From Pontimonas sp. (lineage in GTDB: Bacteria > Actinomycetota > Actinomycetes > Actinomycetales > Microbacteriaceae), in the NCBI GenBank assembly GCA_023263045.1, contig JALQXU010000002.1:1-30515 (forward strand): DNA of 30,515 nucleotides. The letters run 5' to 3'. The position numbers were made by a program, and so were the translations under genes. Positions within the stretch are counted from its first letter, which is position 1. Every line of letters begins with the position of its first letter. Below the pieces are notes generated by a model. It was not told where the DNA came from and did no database searches. It was given only the letters and a program-made list of their open reading frames with translations. Shown here in pieces: positions 13,830 through 21,114 of the stretch.

Positions 13830-15324
13830 CAGAGAAAAAACCTGCTTTCTTTTCTTCCTCTAACTCTGCACGGGCTCTGGCCTTCGCGTCCATTCGCTCG
13901 TGGTAACTCTTCTTGCGTTGCGCTCGGGTGGCGCGGGTGTTTTCTTCCAGTCGGGGATCTGTCCCGCGGGGAGCTGCCATCAATTCTGCAGCGCTCGAGA
14001 GGGTGGGCTCCCAATCAAAAACCTGACCTTTTCCCGGTCCAATCATGACGGTTGCGCCGGGTGTTGCACCAGCGTTGAAAAGTTCTTCGTCGATCCCTAT
14101 TTTCATCAAACGATCGGCGAGAAAACCTACTGCTTCATCGTTCGCAAAGTCGGTTTGTTCCACCCAGCGCTGGGGCTTTTCGCCCAGAATTCGATAGAGC
14201 GGACCATCGCTGCCGCCCTCGACCACCACGGTGAAGGGCGCCTCGTTCACTGCCTGCGGCCTCACCACAATCCGAGGTGGCTGGGCTTGAGCCTCCATGA
14301 CGCTATGTCGGTGCTCACTCACCATCTCCCCCAGCGCATACAAGAAACCCTCGAGACCCTCTCGTGTGACTGTACTCAGCGGGAACACCCGATAGCCCCT
14401 CTCCTCCAACTCAGGTGTGACGAAGTCAGCAAGATCTTTAGCTTCAGGGACGTCCACTTTATTGAGGACGACAACCTGGGGCCGCTCGGCGAGAGGAACT
14501 TGGTCTTCCTCGAGCGGGTAGTTCTGGAGTTCGGTCAGAAGCGCGTCGAGATCGGACACTGGATCACGCCCCGGTTCGAGGGTGGCGCAGTCCAGAACGT
14601 GCACCAGAACACTGCATCGCTCGACATGGCGCAAAAACTCGAGCCCCAGCCCTTTGCCTTGGCTCGCACCCGGAATAAGACCGGGAACATCCGCGACCGT
14701 GAATCGGACCCCCTCCACATCGACCACGCCGAGATTAGGGTGAAGAGTCGTAAAGGGATAATCCGCAATCTTCGGTGTGGCTTTCGACACCGCTGCAATC
14801 AGGCTTGATTTTCCGGCGCTCGGGAAACCCACGAGCGCCACATCGGCCACCACTTTGAGCTCCAGGTGAATATCACCTTCGAAACCGTGGGTACCCAAGA
14901 GGGCAAAACCGGGGGCCTTTCTCGCTTTACTGGCTAACGCTTCGTTTCCGAGACCGCCTCGACCTCCAGAGGCCACCACAATGCTCATTCCGGGACGATC
15001 GAGATCCACCAACACTTCGCCCGCATCATCTCTGACCACGGTCCCCACAGGGACTGGGAGCGCGACATCGGGAGCGCTCTTACCGTGTTTGGAGTCGCCT
15101 TGACCGGGGGAGCCGTTTCCGCTCGAGCGGTGGGGTCGGTGATGGTAATCCAACAACGTGGTGACTTGGGGATCAGCCACCAGAATGATGTCTCCCCCGT
15201 TACCGCCATTGCCCCCATCGGGCCCACCCAGGGGCTTGAATTTTTCGCGATGCACCGATACACAGCCGTGTCCACCATGACCAGCAGACAGGTGTAACAC
15301 AACGCGGTCAACGAACGTTGTCAT
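13819..15324 (-). CDS. obgE: Obg GTPase (ribosome assembly and stress)
   Basis: Essential GTPase that binds the 50S subunit and links ribosome maturation to growth and stress. Domains in order: the glycine-rich Obg fold (residues 1 to about 158, with GGPDGGNGGNGGD), the G domain with G1 GFPSAGKSS (166-174), G3 DVPG (212-215) and NKVD near residue 288, and a C-terminal OCT domain ending near residue 430. A charged tail follows, rich in Arg, Lys and Glu (RKKSYHERMDAKARARAELE), as in other actinobacterial Obg. Length 501 aa. AGGAAGG lies about 8 nt before the ATG. It follows rpmA, the usual order in bacteria. Confidence 0.96.
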   Translation of the reverse strand: MTTFVDRVVLHLSAGHGGHGCVSVHREKFKPLGGPDGGNGGNGGDIILVADPQVTTLLDYHHRPHRSSGNGSPGQGDSKHGKSAPDVALPVPVGTVVRDDAGEVLVDLDRPGMSIVVASGGRGGLGNEALASKARKAPGFALLGTHGFEGDIHLELKVVADVALVGFPSAGKSSLIAAVSKATPKIADYPFTTLHPNLGVVDVEGVRFTVADVPGLIPGASQGKGLGLEFLRHVERCSVLVHVLDCATLEPGRDPVSDLDALLTELQNYPLEEDQVPLAERPQVVVLNKVDVPEAKDLADFVTPELEERGYRVFPLSTVTREGLEGFLYALGEMVSEHRHSVMEAQAQPPRIVVRPQAVNEAPFTVVVEGGSDGPLYRILGEKPQRWVEQTDFANDEAVGFLADRLMKIGIDEELFNAGATPGATVMIGPGKGQVFDWEPTLSSAAELMAAPRGTDPRLEENTRATRAQRKKSYHERMDAKARARAELEEEKKAGFFSDDD

Positions 15325-15359
15325 CAGTCACCTTCCTGTCATCGGGCCACTAAGCGCAA

Positions 15360-15381
15360 AGGGCGAGCCGAAGCTCGCCCT
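15360..15381 (-). terminator. UUCG-tetraloop hairpin between rpmA and obgE
   Basis: On the minus strand AGGGCGAGC-TTCG-GCTCGCCCT forms a 9-bp perfect stem closed by C(UUCG)G, an exceptionally stable tetraloop, 20 nt after the rpmA stop. Only three T residues follow, so it is more likely a partial terminator or an mRNA-processing or stability barrier, which would lower obgE relative to the ribosomal protein genes. Confidence 0.65.
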
Positions 15382-15400
15382 CGCACTACGTGAAAAAATC

Positions 15401-15658
15401 TTAGGTGGCGGAGTCAACCACGGCGACAACTTTGCGGCCACCCTTGTTTCCAAACTTCACTTCACCTGCTGCGAGGGCGAACAGGGTGTCATCGTTGCCA
15501 CGGCCCACGTTGGCGCCGGGGTGAAAGTGGGTCCCACGCTGGCGGACGATGATTTCGCCAGCCTTGACGACCTGGCCACCGAAACGCTTCACACCCAAGT
15601 ACTGGGGGTTGGAATCGCGACCGTTACGAGTCGAGGATGCTCCCTTTTTGTGTGCCAT
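15401..15658 (-). CDS. rpmA: Ribosomal protein bL27
   Basis: Component of the 50S subunit near the peptidyl-transferase centre. The 85-aa protein is complete: MAHKKGASSTRNGRDSNPQ, then LGVKRFGGQVVKAGEIIVRQ and RGTHFHPGANVGRGNDDTLF. It begins directly with the mature A-H-K-K-G tail, without the cleavable N-terminal extension found in Firmicutes. AAAGGG precedes the ATG by 7 nt. It is 11 bp downstream of rplU in the usual rplU-rpmA-obgE order. Confidence 0.97.
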   Translation of the reverse strand: MAHKKGASSTRNGRDSNPQYLGVKRFGGQVVKAGEIIVRQRGTHFHPGANVGRGNDDTLFALAAGEVKFGNKGGRKVVAVVDSAT

Positions 15659-15669
15659 GAGCTAGCCCT

Positions 15670-15984
15670 TTACTTCTTGGTGATGCCGGTGACTTTGAGC
15701 TTCGTCAGGTCTGAACGGAAACCTTGACGAGCCTTGTAGCCGGTCTTGTTCTTGTATTTCTGGATAACAATCTTGGGGCCACGAAGGTCTCCGATGACCT
15801 CCGCGCTCACGGTGATTTTTGCAAGTTCCTTCTTGTCGTGGGTGACCTTGTCTCCATCGACATAGAGAACCGGAGCAAGAGTCACCGACTTCTTGGCGTC
15901 GGCGGAGAGCCGGTCCACAGTGATGATGGAACCGACTTCAACTTTTTCTTGGCGCCCACCTGCGCGCACAACCGCGTAAACCAC
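15670..15984 (-). CDS. rplU: Ribosomal protein bL21
   Basis: 50S ribosomal protein of 104 aa. I chose GTG at 15984, giving MVYAVVRAGGRQEKVEVG, the standard bL21 start; the open frame extends to 16077 but that part covers the leader and promoter. The C-terminus has the family signature KIVIQKYKNKTGYKARQGFR. AAGGCAGG lies 8 nt upstream of the GTG. It heads the rplU-rpmA-obgE transcript with its own promoter at 16056-16084. Confidence 0.96.
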   Translation of the reverse strand: MVYAVVRAGGRQEKVEVGSIITVDRLSADAKKSVTLAPVLYVDGDKVTHDKKELAKITVSAEVIGDLRGPKIVIQKYKNKTGYKARQGFRSDLTKLKVTGITKK

Positions 15985-16016
15985 GATGACAACCTGCCTT
16001 GCTACTGAGAATTGAG

Positions 16017-16047
16017 GGTGCTGGGTGACCAACATGAAATCAGCACC
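16017..16047 (-). promoter_or_regulatory. Hairpin in the rplU leader
   Basis: In the predicted rplU 5' UTR, GGTGCTG (16047-16041) pairs exactly with CAGCACC (16023-16017), enclosing a 17-nt loop. The predicted transcription start is right at the base of the stem. Ribosomal protein operons often carry leader structures for autoregulation, but whether this one binds L21 or another product is unknown. Confidence 0.45.
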
Positions 16048-16055
16048 AAGGGTCA

Positions 16056-16084
16056 AGAATAGACCATCACACAGCACTGGGCAA
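16056..16084 (-). promoter_or_regulatory. Promoter of rplU-rpmA-obgE
   Basis: On the minus strand TTGCCC (16084-16079), a 17-bp spacer and TATTCT (16061-16056) form a good sigma-70-type promoter, about 72 bp before the rplU start codon. It lies between the rne stop and rplU, so the ribosomal protein genes need not depend on rne read-through. Confidence 0.65.
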
Positions 16085-16135
16085 CCACAGAATCACGGGT
16101 CTTCGCGCGAAACGTGGTGCACCGACCGGGAACTG

Positions 16136-18151
16136 CTAGCCGCTGGTGGCGCGACGCCGACGCTTGGACGTTCCGGGTGCCGGTGGCTCCGGAAGTGCGG
16201 CCAATACTGAGTCCAGTATCTCTGGCTTCTTCGCGCTGGGTTTCTTTCCTCCTCGTCCAGACTTGAGTGCTGACTCTTCTTCTTGAGGTGACGCAGGTGC
16301 CTGACCCACGGTGCTCTTCGCAATTTGGGCGATGGCATTCCTGGCATCATCAGTGATTTGATGTGGCGCTACGGAGGGCTGAGACGTTCCCGAAGACTTG
16401 CGCTTCTTCGCGGGAGCATTCTCGGAGCGCGATTTCGACACCGGCTCGTGATGCACCACAAGGCCTCGACCCTGGCAGACCTCGCAGGTCTCACTGAAGG
16501 TCTCTAACAGACCCAAACCGAGCTTCTTCCTGGTCATCTGGACAAGTCCCAAACTCGTAACCTCAGCGACCTGGTGCTTCGTGCGATCTCTGCCCAAGCA
16601 CTCCATCAGTCTCTGCAGCACGAGATCACGATTCGACTCGAGGACCATGTCGATGAAGTCCACGACGATGATTCCCCCGATGTCGCGCAAACGCAGCTGA
16701 CGCACAATCTCTTCGGCCGCTTCCAGGTTGTTCTTGGTGACGGTCTCCTCCAGGTTTCCCCCTGAGCCCACAAATTTCCCTGTGTTCACGTCGACAACGG
16801 TCATCGCTTCGGTTCGGTCGATAACCAAGGACCCACCACTGGGCAGCCACACCTTCCGATCGAGCGCTTTCGCGATTCCCTCATTCACCCGGTATTCGAC
16901 GAACGGATCGGCATCGCCGGAGTAGTGCTCCATTCGGGAAATGAGGTCGGGAGCGACCTGGGAGAGGTACTTTTCGATCGTTGTGGCGGCGTGAGATCCG
17001 GAGATGACGATCTTCTGAAAGTCCTCGTTGAAGACGTCCCGAATGATTTTGACGAGCAAATCGGGTTCGGAGTGCAGCAGGGCTGGTGCTTGAGCCTTCT
17101 CAGCCTGAGCAGAAATGTCCTGCCATTGCTTCTGAAGTCGCTCGACGTCGTTGGTCAGCTGCTCCTCGGTCGCACCCTCGGCTGCGGTTCGGACAATGAC
17201 TCCCGCGCTTTCCGGAAGCACCTGCTTCAAAATCGCCTTCAGGCGCGCCCGTTCCTTATCCGGCAGCTTTCTCGAGATTCCATTCATGGCGCCACCGGGA
17301 ACGAAAACGAGGTATCGACCAGGCAAGCTGATTTGGCTGGTGAGTCTCGCCCCCTTGTGTCCCACCGGGTCTTTGGTCACTTGGACCAACACGGTGTCAC
17401 CGGTCTTGAGGGCTAATTCGATGCGACGCGGACCTGTTGCGCCACCCTCTGCGGCCGCATCCCAGTCGACTTCGCCGGAATACAACACCGCATTTCGGCC
17501 GCGACCAATGTCCACGAAGGCCGCTTCCATGCTGGGCAAAACGTTCTGGACTCGCCCGAGATAGACGTTTCCAATAAGGCTGGACTCTTCAGACCGAGCA
17601 ACGTAATGCTCAACAACGACATTGTCTTCAAGAACAGCAATCTGGGTGCGATCCGTACTCTCCCGAACCACCATGACCCGGTCGACGCTTTCTCTACGAG
17701 CGAGGAACTCGGTCTCGGTTACTGTGCCTCGTCGACGACTTCCTTCTCGTCCATCACGGCGACGCTGACGCTTAGCCTCCAAGCGAGTGGAACCCCGCAC
17801 TTTTTGGGGCTGACCCGAGTCCGTTGACTCCGACGTCTTCTTCTCGTCCGAAGCGGGCTTGCGGTTGGCCCTCGAGCGTCGACGGACGACCTTGTCACCC
17901 TCACCGGAGTCAGAACCTGGTGTCCACGCGGGAAACAAGCCCGGATCGGGCGCTTGAAACACCAACGACGTTGTCGTGGGTGCAACGGGTTTGTCTGTCT
18001 TGGCCGAGGAGCGCCCCGCTGTCTTCGCAGGCTTCTTCGTCGCGGTAGCCTTCTTCGCAGGCTTGGCAGCAGCCTTCGCCACAGGGGCTTTTTTGGCTGG
18101 AACCGACTTCTTTTTCGGCTCGTTCTCGTCTTCTTTTTTGCGTGTCACCAT
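16136..18151 (-). CDS. rne: Ribonuclease E/G
   Basis: Endoribonuclease for rRNA maturation and mRNA decay. I chose the ATG at 18151 (671 aa, GAGGAG about 10 nt upstream) over the open frame to 18328. The N-terminal roughly 155 residues are disordered and rich in Lys, Ala, Arg and Ser, an extension typical of actinobacterial RNase E. The S1 domain begins near residue 190 (SLIGNVYLGRVQNVLPSMEA). The catalytic magnesium-binding aspartates are D454 in VVDVNTGKF and D498 in VVDFIDM. The zinc-link cysteines are C556 and C559 in CEVCQGRG. The C-terminal tail (about 95 residues, Lys/Ser-rich) is short compared with scaffold-bearing RNase E. It has its own long structured 5' UTR. Confidence 0.94.
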   Translation of the reverse strand: MVTRKKEDENEPKKKSVPAKKAPVAKAAAKPAKKATATKKPAKTAGRSSAKTDKPVAPTTTSLVFQAPDPGLFPAWTPGSDSGEGDKVVRRRSRANRKPASDEKKTSESTDSGQPQKVRGSTRLEAKRQRRRDGREGSRRRGTVTETEFLARRESVDRVMVVRESTDRTQIAVLEDNVVVEHYVARSEESSLIGNVYLGRVQNVLPSMEAAFVDIGRGRNAVLYSGEVDWDAAAEGGATGPRRIELALKTGDTVLVQVTKDPVGHKGARLTSQISLPGRYLVFVPGGAMNGISRKLPDKERARLKAILKQVLPESAGVIVRTAAEGATEEQLTNDVERLQKQWQDISAQAEKAQAPALLHSEPDLLVKIIRDVFNEDFQKIVISGSHAATTIEKYLSQVAPDLISRMEHYSGDADPFVEYRVNEGIAKALDRKVWLPSGGSLVIDRTEAMTVVDVNTGKFVGSGGNLEETVTKNNLEAAEEIVRQLRLRDIGGIIVVDFIDMVLESNRDLVLQRLMECLGRDRTKHQVAEVTSLGLVQMTRKKLGLGLLETFSETCEVCQGRGLVVHHEPVSKSRSENAPAKKRKSSGTSQPSVAPHQITDDARNAIAQIAKSTVGQAPASPQEEESALKSGRGGKKPSAKKPEILDSVLAALPEPPAPGTSKRRRRATSG

Positions 18152-18198
18152 TGCTGGTGTACTCCTCACAGATTCCCTGGCTCCAATGGCTGGGAATA

Positions 18199-18233
18199 CA
18201 TTGCGCTTTGGCAATGCGCACAATGGCGCATTG
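18199..18233 (-). promoter_or_regulatory. Mutually exclusive hairpins in the rne 5' UTR
   Basis: In the mRNA sense, CAATGCGC (18233-18226) pairs with GCGCATTG (18219-18212), an 8-bp stem with a 6-nt loop. Alternatively CATTGC (18216-18211) pairs with GCAATG (18204-18199), a 6-bp stem. Both use the same CATTG, so only one can form. They lie 48-82 nt upstream of the rne start codon and are preceded by six T residues. The 5' UTR of E. coli rne is an autoregulatory target; a similar role here is inference. Confidence 0.45.
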
Positions 18234-18368
18234 AAAAAACTAGGGTTTCGGGGTTTTCCCCTTATTCGGATGGTTATCCGAGAAATCTTGCGGCCGCTCT
18301 TCGCCGTCTCTGGCGATGGCGCCCTCACCAGTATCGCACACCGTCACCCAATTCTCACGGGGTGCTGT

Positions 18369-18374
18369 CATAAT
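18369..18374 (+). promoter_or_regulatory. -10 element of the leaderless VKOR gene
   Basis: CATAAT lies exactly 6 nt before the GTG start at 18381. This is the spacing expected for a transcript that begins at the start codon; no Shine-Dalgarno sequence is present. No clear -35 is seen. Confidence 0.5.
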
Positions 18375-18380
18375 CGGCTC

Positions 18381-18974
18381 GTGAACTACCCCACTCGACG
18401 GCAAGCCGGCATGGGTCTTTTCCTGATGCTCAGTGGCCTGGGCGCCTGGCTCGCCTCCATAACTCTGGCCCGCGAGGGCTATCAGCTGGCCCTCACAGGA
18501 GAGAAGCCCAGTTGCGACATCAACCCGTTCTTTTCCTGCGGAAATGTCATGCAGAGCTGGCAAGCCACCCTATTTTTTGACACCCCCAACCAGCTCTTTG
18601 GCATCGGTGGATATGCAGTCGTCGCGGTCATCGGAGCGGCCATGCTCTCGGGATCCACGTTCAAGCGAGGATTCTGGGTCCTGACCACTCTGGGTTTGTT
18701 CTTCGCATACAGCTGGCTGATGTGGATGTTCTACCAAGCAGTGTTCGTCATCGGGTTCCTCTGCCTCTACTGCATGGTGGTCTGGGCGATTCACATCATT
18801 GTGTGGTGGCTCTACCTCCCGTGGGCGCTCAAACAGGGAATGCTCGGCTCATCGCCACGGTTGAAAAAGCTCGGAGCCCAGTGGTTGCCCTATAGCTGGA
18901 TACTTATGGTGATCAACTACGCCGTCATCGGACTGTCGATCATGATCCAGTTCCCTTTGCTGTTCTCCCTCTAA
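18381..18974 (+). CDS. Vitamin K epoxide reductase (VKOR) family protein
   Basis: Membrane disulfide-bond-forming enzyme that reoxidises a DsbA-like partner with a quinone, the actinobacterial replacement for DsbB. The 197-aa protein has the four key cysteines: C45 and C53 in the extracytoplasmic loop SCDINPFFSCGNVMQSWQA, and the active-site pair C128/C131 in CLYC. Four to five hydrophobic spans surround them. The start is GTG at 18381; the open frame runs upstream to 17976 only as antisense of rne. It lies divergent to rne and its stop (TAA) overlaps the ndk stop by 4 bp. No DsbA-like thioredoxin partner is encoded in the window. Confidence 0.93.
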   Translation: MNYPTRRQAGMGLFLMLSGLGAWLASITLAREGYQLALTGEKPSCDINPFFSCGNVMQSWQATLFFDTPNQLFGIGGYAVVAVIGAAMLSGSTFKRGFWVLTTLGLFFAYSWLMWMFYQAVFVIGFLCLYCMVVWAIHIIVWWLYLPWALKQGMLGSSPRLKKLGAQWLPYSWILMVINYAVIGLSIMIQFPLLFSL

Positions 18975-19393
18975 GACGGAAACCAGAGCGCGAGCTCGCG
19001 CTCTGCCGTTTCCGGGGAATCGCTCGCGTGAATGAGGTTCTGCTGGACCGCGAGACCCCAATCTCGACCGAGATCTCCACGAATTGTTCCGGGAGCGGCC
19101 TGAGTCGGATCCGTCGCACCACACAGTGAACGGATTCCCTCAATAACTCGATGCCCGGCTACCCGGATTGCAACAACCGGTCCGGACTCCATGAACGTCA
19201 CGAGAGGGTCGTAAAAGGGTTTGCCTTCGTGCTCGGCATAGTGCGCCCGAAGCACATCGCGATCGGGTTGCACCATGCGAATGTCCACCAACTGATATCC
19301 CTTGGACTCGATACGGGAGAGAATCTCTCCGGTCAGGTTCCTCGCAACACCATCGGGCTTGATAAGGACCAAGGTTTCCTGGGGTGCGGACAT
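18971..19393 (-). CDS. ndk: Nucleoside diphosphate kinase
   Basis: Transfers the gamma-phosphate of ATP to nucleoside diphosphates via a phosphohistidine. The 140-aa protein shows TLVLIKPDGVARNL (residues 7-20, with K12), and the catalytic H122 in NLIHASDSPE. GATDPTQAAPGTIRGDLG is the nucleotide-binding segment. AAGGAG lies 8 nt before the ATG. It is the last gene of the ileS-folC-DUF4233-ndk group, 34 bp after DUF4233, and overlaps the convergent VKOR gene by 4 bp. Confidence 0.96.
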   Translation of the reverse strand: MSAPQETLVLIKPDGVARNLTGEILSRIESKGYQLVDIRMVQPDRDVLRAHYAEHEGKPFYDPLVTFMESGPVVAIRVAGHRVIEGIRSLCGATDPTQAAPGTIRGDLGRDWGLAVQQNLIHASDSPETAERELALWFPS

Positions 19394-19427
19394 GTGCTTA
19401 CTCCTTCAAGAACGTCTGAACTCGAGC

Positions 19428-19778
19428 CTACTGGCTGGACTCTGGCTTATTCCTATCGAGCATCGGACCACGAATGGCGCCAAACACCCAGAATGCGACC
19501 ACCACGGCAAACGACAACCCAATCGCAACGTCCCACCCGAAACTGGCCAACAGCGCCACTTGAACCACATGTCCCAGCAGTTGTCCCCACCGATACTGAA
19601 CCGCCCGATAGAGGACCAGGAGAACCAGCACGGTGACGATTGACCCGATGAGAACGACCGGCCCGCTATAGAGGCGGAGCCCATTGAGCGCCAAGGCGCC
19701 AAAGAACACCACGATGATTTCCAGCCCCAGCGCTATCTGTAGCAGGGACTCTGTCGCTGTCTTCTCTCGTTTAGCCAC
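19428..19778 (-). CDS. DUF4233 membrane protein
   Basis: A 116-aa protein with four hydrophobic spans, including LQIALGLEIIVVFFGALALN, matching the DUF4233 family that lies between folC and ndk in Actinobacteria (Rv2446c position in Mycobacterium tuberculosis). The GTG at 19778 gives VAKREKTATESL; the open frame to 19934 is an artefact of overlap with folC. The start overlaps the end of folC by 8 bp and is preceded by GAGGGGGA. The function is unknown; the strict neighbourhood with folC suggests coupling in expression rather than a proven folate role. Confidence 0.82.
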   Translation of the reverse strand: MAKREKTATESLLQIALGLEIIVVFFGALALNGLRLYSGPVVLIGSIVTVLVLLVLYRAVQYRWGQLLGHVVQVALLASFGWDVAIGLSFAVVVAFWVFGAIRGPMLDRNKPESSQ

Positions 19779-21114
19779 CCTCGATTCCCCCTCGAACCTC
19801 ACCAATGAGCGTGATCGAACCCGTGATAATGACTCCTCCGTCCACGCCGGAAATTTCCTTCGCTCTCTCGAGTGCGCTCTCCACATTCGCTCGAGAGTCG
19901 ACCCGGTCGGGACCAGCAATTGCGGACACCGCATCGGCTAAATCGGAAACGGAAATCGCTCTGTCGGACTGTGATTGGGTCACCACAAAGTGGTCCACCA
20001 CCGGATCGAGAGCCTCAATGATTCCGATCACATCTTTTTCTTGAAGGATTCCGACGACGCAGACCAACCGCGGGAAAGCAAAAGACCCCATCAGTGCCCG
20101 GCATAGAGCCTCCGCTCCGTGGGGGTTATGGGCGGCATCGATTATCACCGTGGGCTGGTAGTCGATGACCTGGAGGCGTCCTGGACTGGAGGAGAGCAAA
20201 ATCCCATCCTCGACAACCTCGGACCCCAAAGGGGTTTCCCCGTTACCGAGAAACGATTCGACGGCCGCAATCGCGACAGCTGCATTGTCTGCTTGATGCT
20301 CGCCAAACAGCGGCAGAGTGAGACTGCGATATTCCCCAGCAATCCCTGACACCGAGAGGACTTGACCCCCGACAGCTTGCTCCACACTCATCAGGTAGAA
20401 ATCGCGCCCTAAAACCCGCAAGGTTGCTTCGGAGAGCTCGGTGGCCCGGAGAATTTCCTCCATAGCGTCGTCGCTTTGGTGAGCACTCACCACTCGTGAG
20501 GCGGGTTTGATAATGCCCGCTTTGGTGCGCGCAATCTCTCGGATGGTCTCACCCAAAAACTCGGCGTGATCCATCGCGATGGGAGTGAGCACCGCAACGT
20601 CGGCGACCACGACGTTGGTGGCATCCCATTCGCCGCCCATCCCCACCTCGATGACCGCAACGTCAACGGGAGCATCGGCAAAGCACGCAAAGGTCAGCAC
20701 CGTCAGCGCTTCATAAAAGCTCAGCGCAGGTTCAGAGTTGGCCAGTAGCTCGGCATCCACCATCTGGAGAACCGGCTCCACATCAGCCCAATTATCGGCG
20801 AGCTTTCGGTCGGCGATGGGTTCACCGTCAATCATGATGCGCTCGTTGAGTCGGTGTAGGTGGGGCGACGTCATGAGCCCGACCCTCAAACCGTGGGCCC
20901 GAAGCAGGCTCTCGGTGATGCGCGCGGTAGAAGTCTTTCCGTTGGTTCCAGCAATGTGAATAACGCCATACATCCGCTGCGGATCGCCCAAGAGTTCGAC
21001 CGCTCGCCTGGTGGCCTCCAGGCGTCTCTGAGGTGCTGCCTCGCCGATGCGAGCGTAGAGGGCCTCAGCGACAGCGGATGCTGCGCTACGGTCCTCTGCC
21101 GGAGAGTCAGCCAC
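19771..21114 (-). CDS. folC: Bifunctional folylpolyglutamate/dihydrofolate synthase
   Basis: Adds glutamate to dihydropteroate and/or extends the polyglutamate tail of folates. The Mur-ligase-like fold shows P-loop GTNGKTST (residues 56-63), MTSPHLHRLNERI (about 80-92), EVGMGGEWDATN and IAMDHAEFLG, and the C-terminal domain motif DAAHNPHG. Its length of 447 aa is typical. The GTG start overlaps the ileS stop by 8 bp, and the end overlaps DUF4233 by 8 bp, so all three should be translated in a coupled way. It lies under the ileS T-box, which would tie folate polyglutamylation to isoleucine charging. Confidence 0.95.
   Translation of the reverse strand: MADSPAEDRSAASAVAEALYARIGEAAPQRRLEATRRAVELLGDPQRMYGVIHIAGTNGKTSTARITESLLRAHGLRVGLMTSPHLHRLNERIMIDGEPIADRKLADNWADVEPVLQMVDAELLANSEPALSFYEALTVLTFACFADAPVDVAVIEVGMGGEWDATNVVVADVAVLTPIAMDHAEFLGETIREIARTKAGIIKPASRVVSAHQSDDAMEEILRATELSEATLRVLGRDFYLMSVEQAVGGQVLSVSGIAGEYRSLTLPLFGEHQADNAAVAIAAVESFLGNGETPLGSEVVEDGILLSSSPGRLQVIDYQPTVIIDAAHNPHGAEALCRALMGSFAFPRLVCVVGILQEKDVIGIIEALDPVVDHFVVTQSQSDRAISVSDLADAVSAIAGPDRVDSRANVESALERAKEISGVDGGVIITGSITLIGEVRGGIEGG

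Noticed and set aside
13900..14808. Plus-strand open frame of about 300 codons inside obgE
   Set aside because: It is antisense to the Obg GTPase domain, has no family resemblance and no start signal.
283..16062. The 12-mer CTATTCTTGACC shared by the leuS and rplU start regions as a regulatory motif
   Set aside because: Repeats of this length are expected by chance many times in 30 kb on both strands; only the -10 hexamer part is retained as evidence.
18152..18328. N-terminal extension of RNase E/G to 18328
   Set aside because: The upstream part lies in the structured intergenic leader; the ATG at 18151 follows GAGGAG and starts a typical lysine-rich extension.
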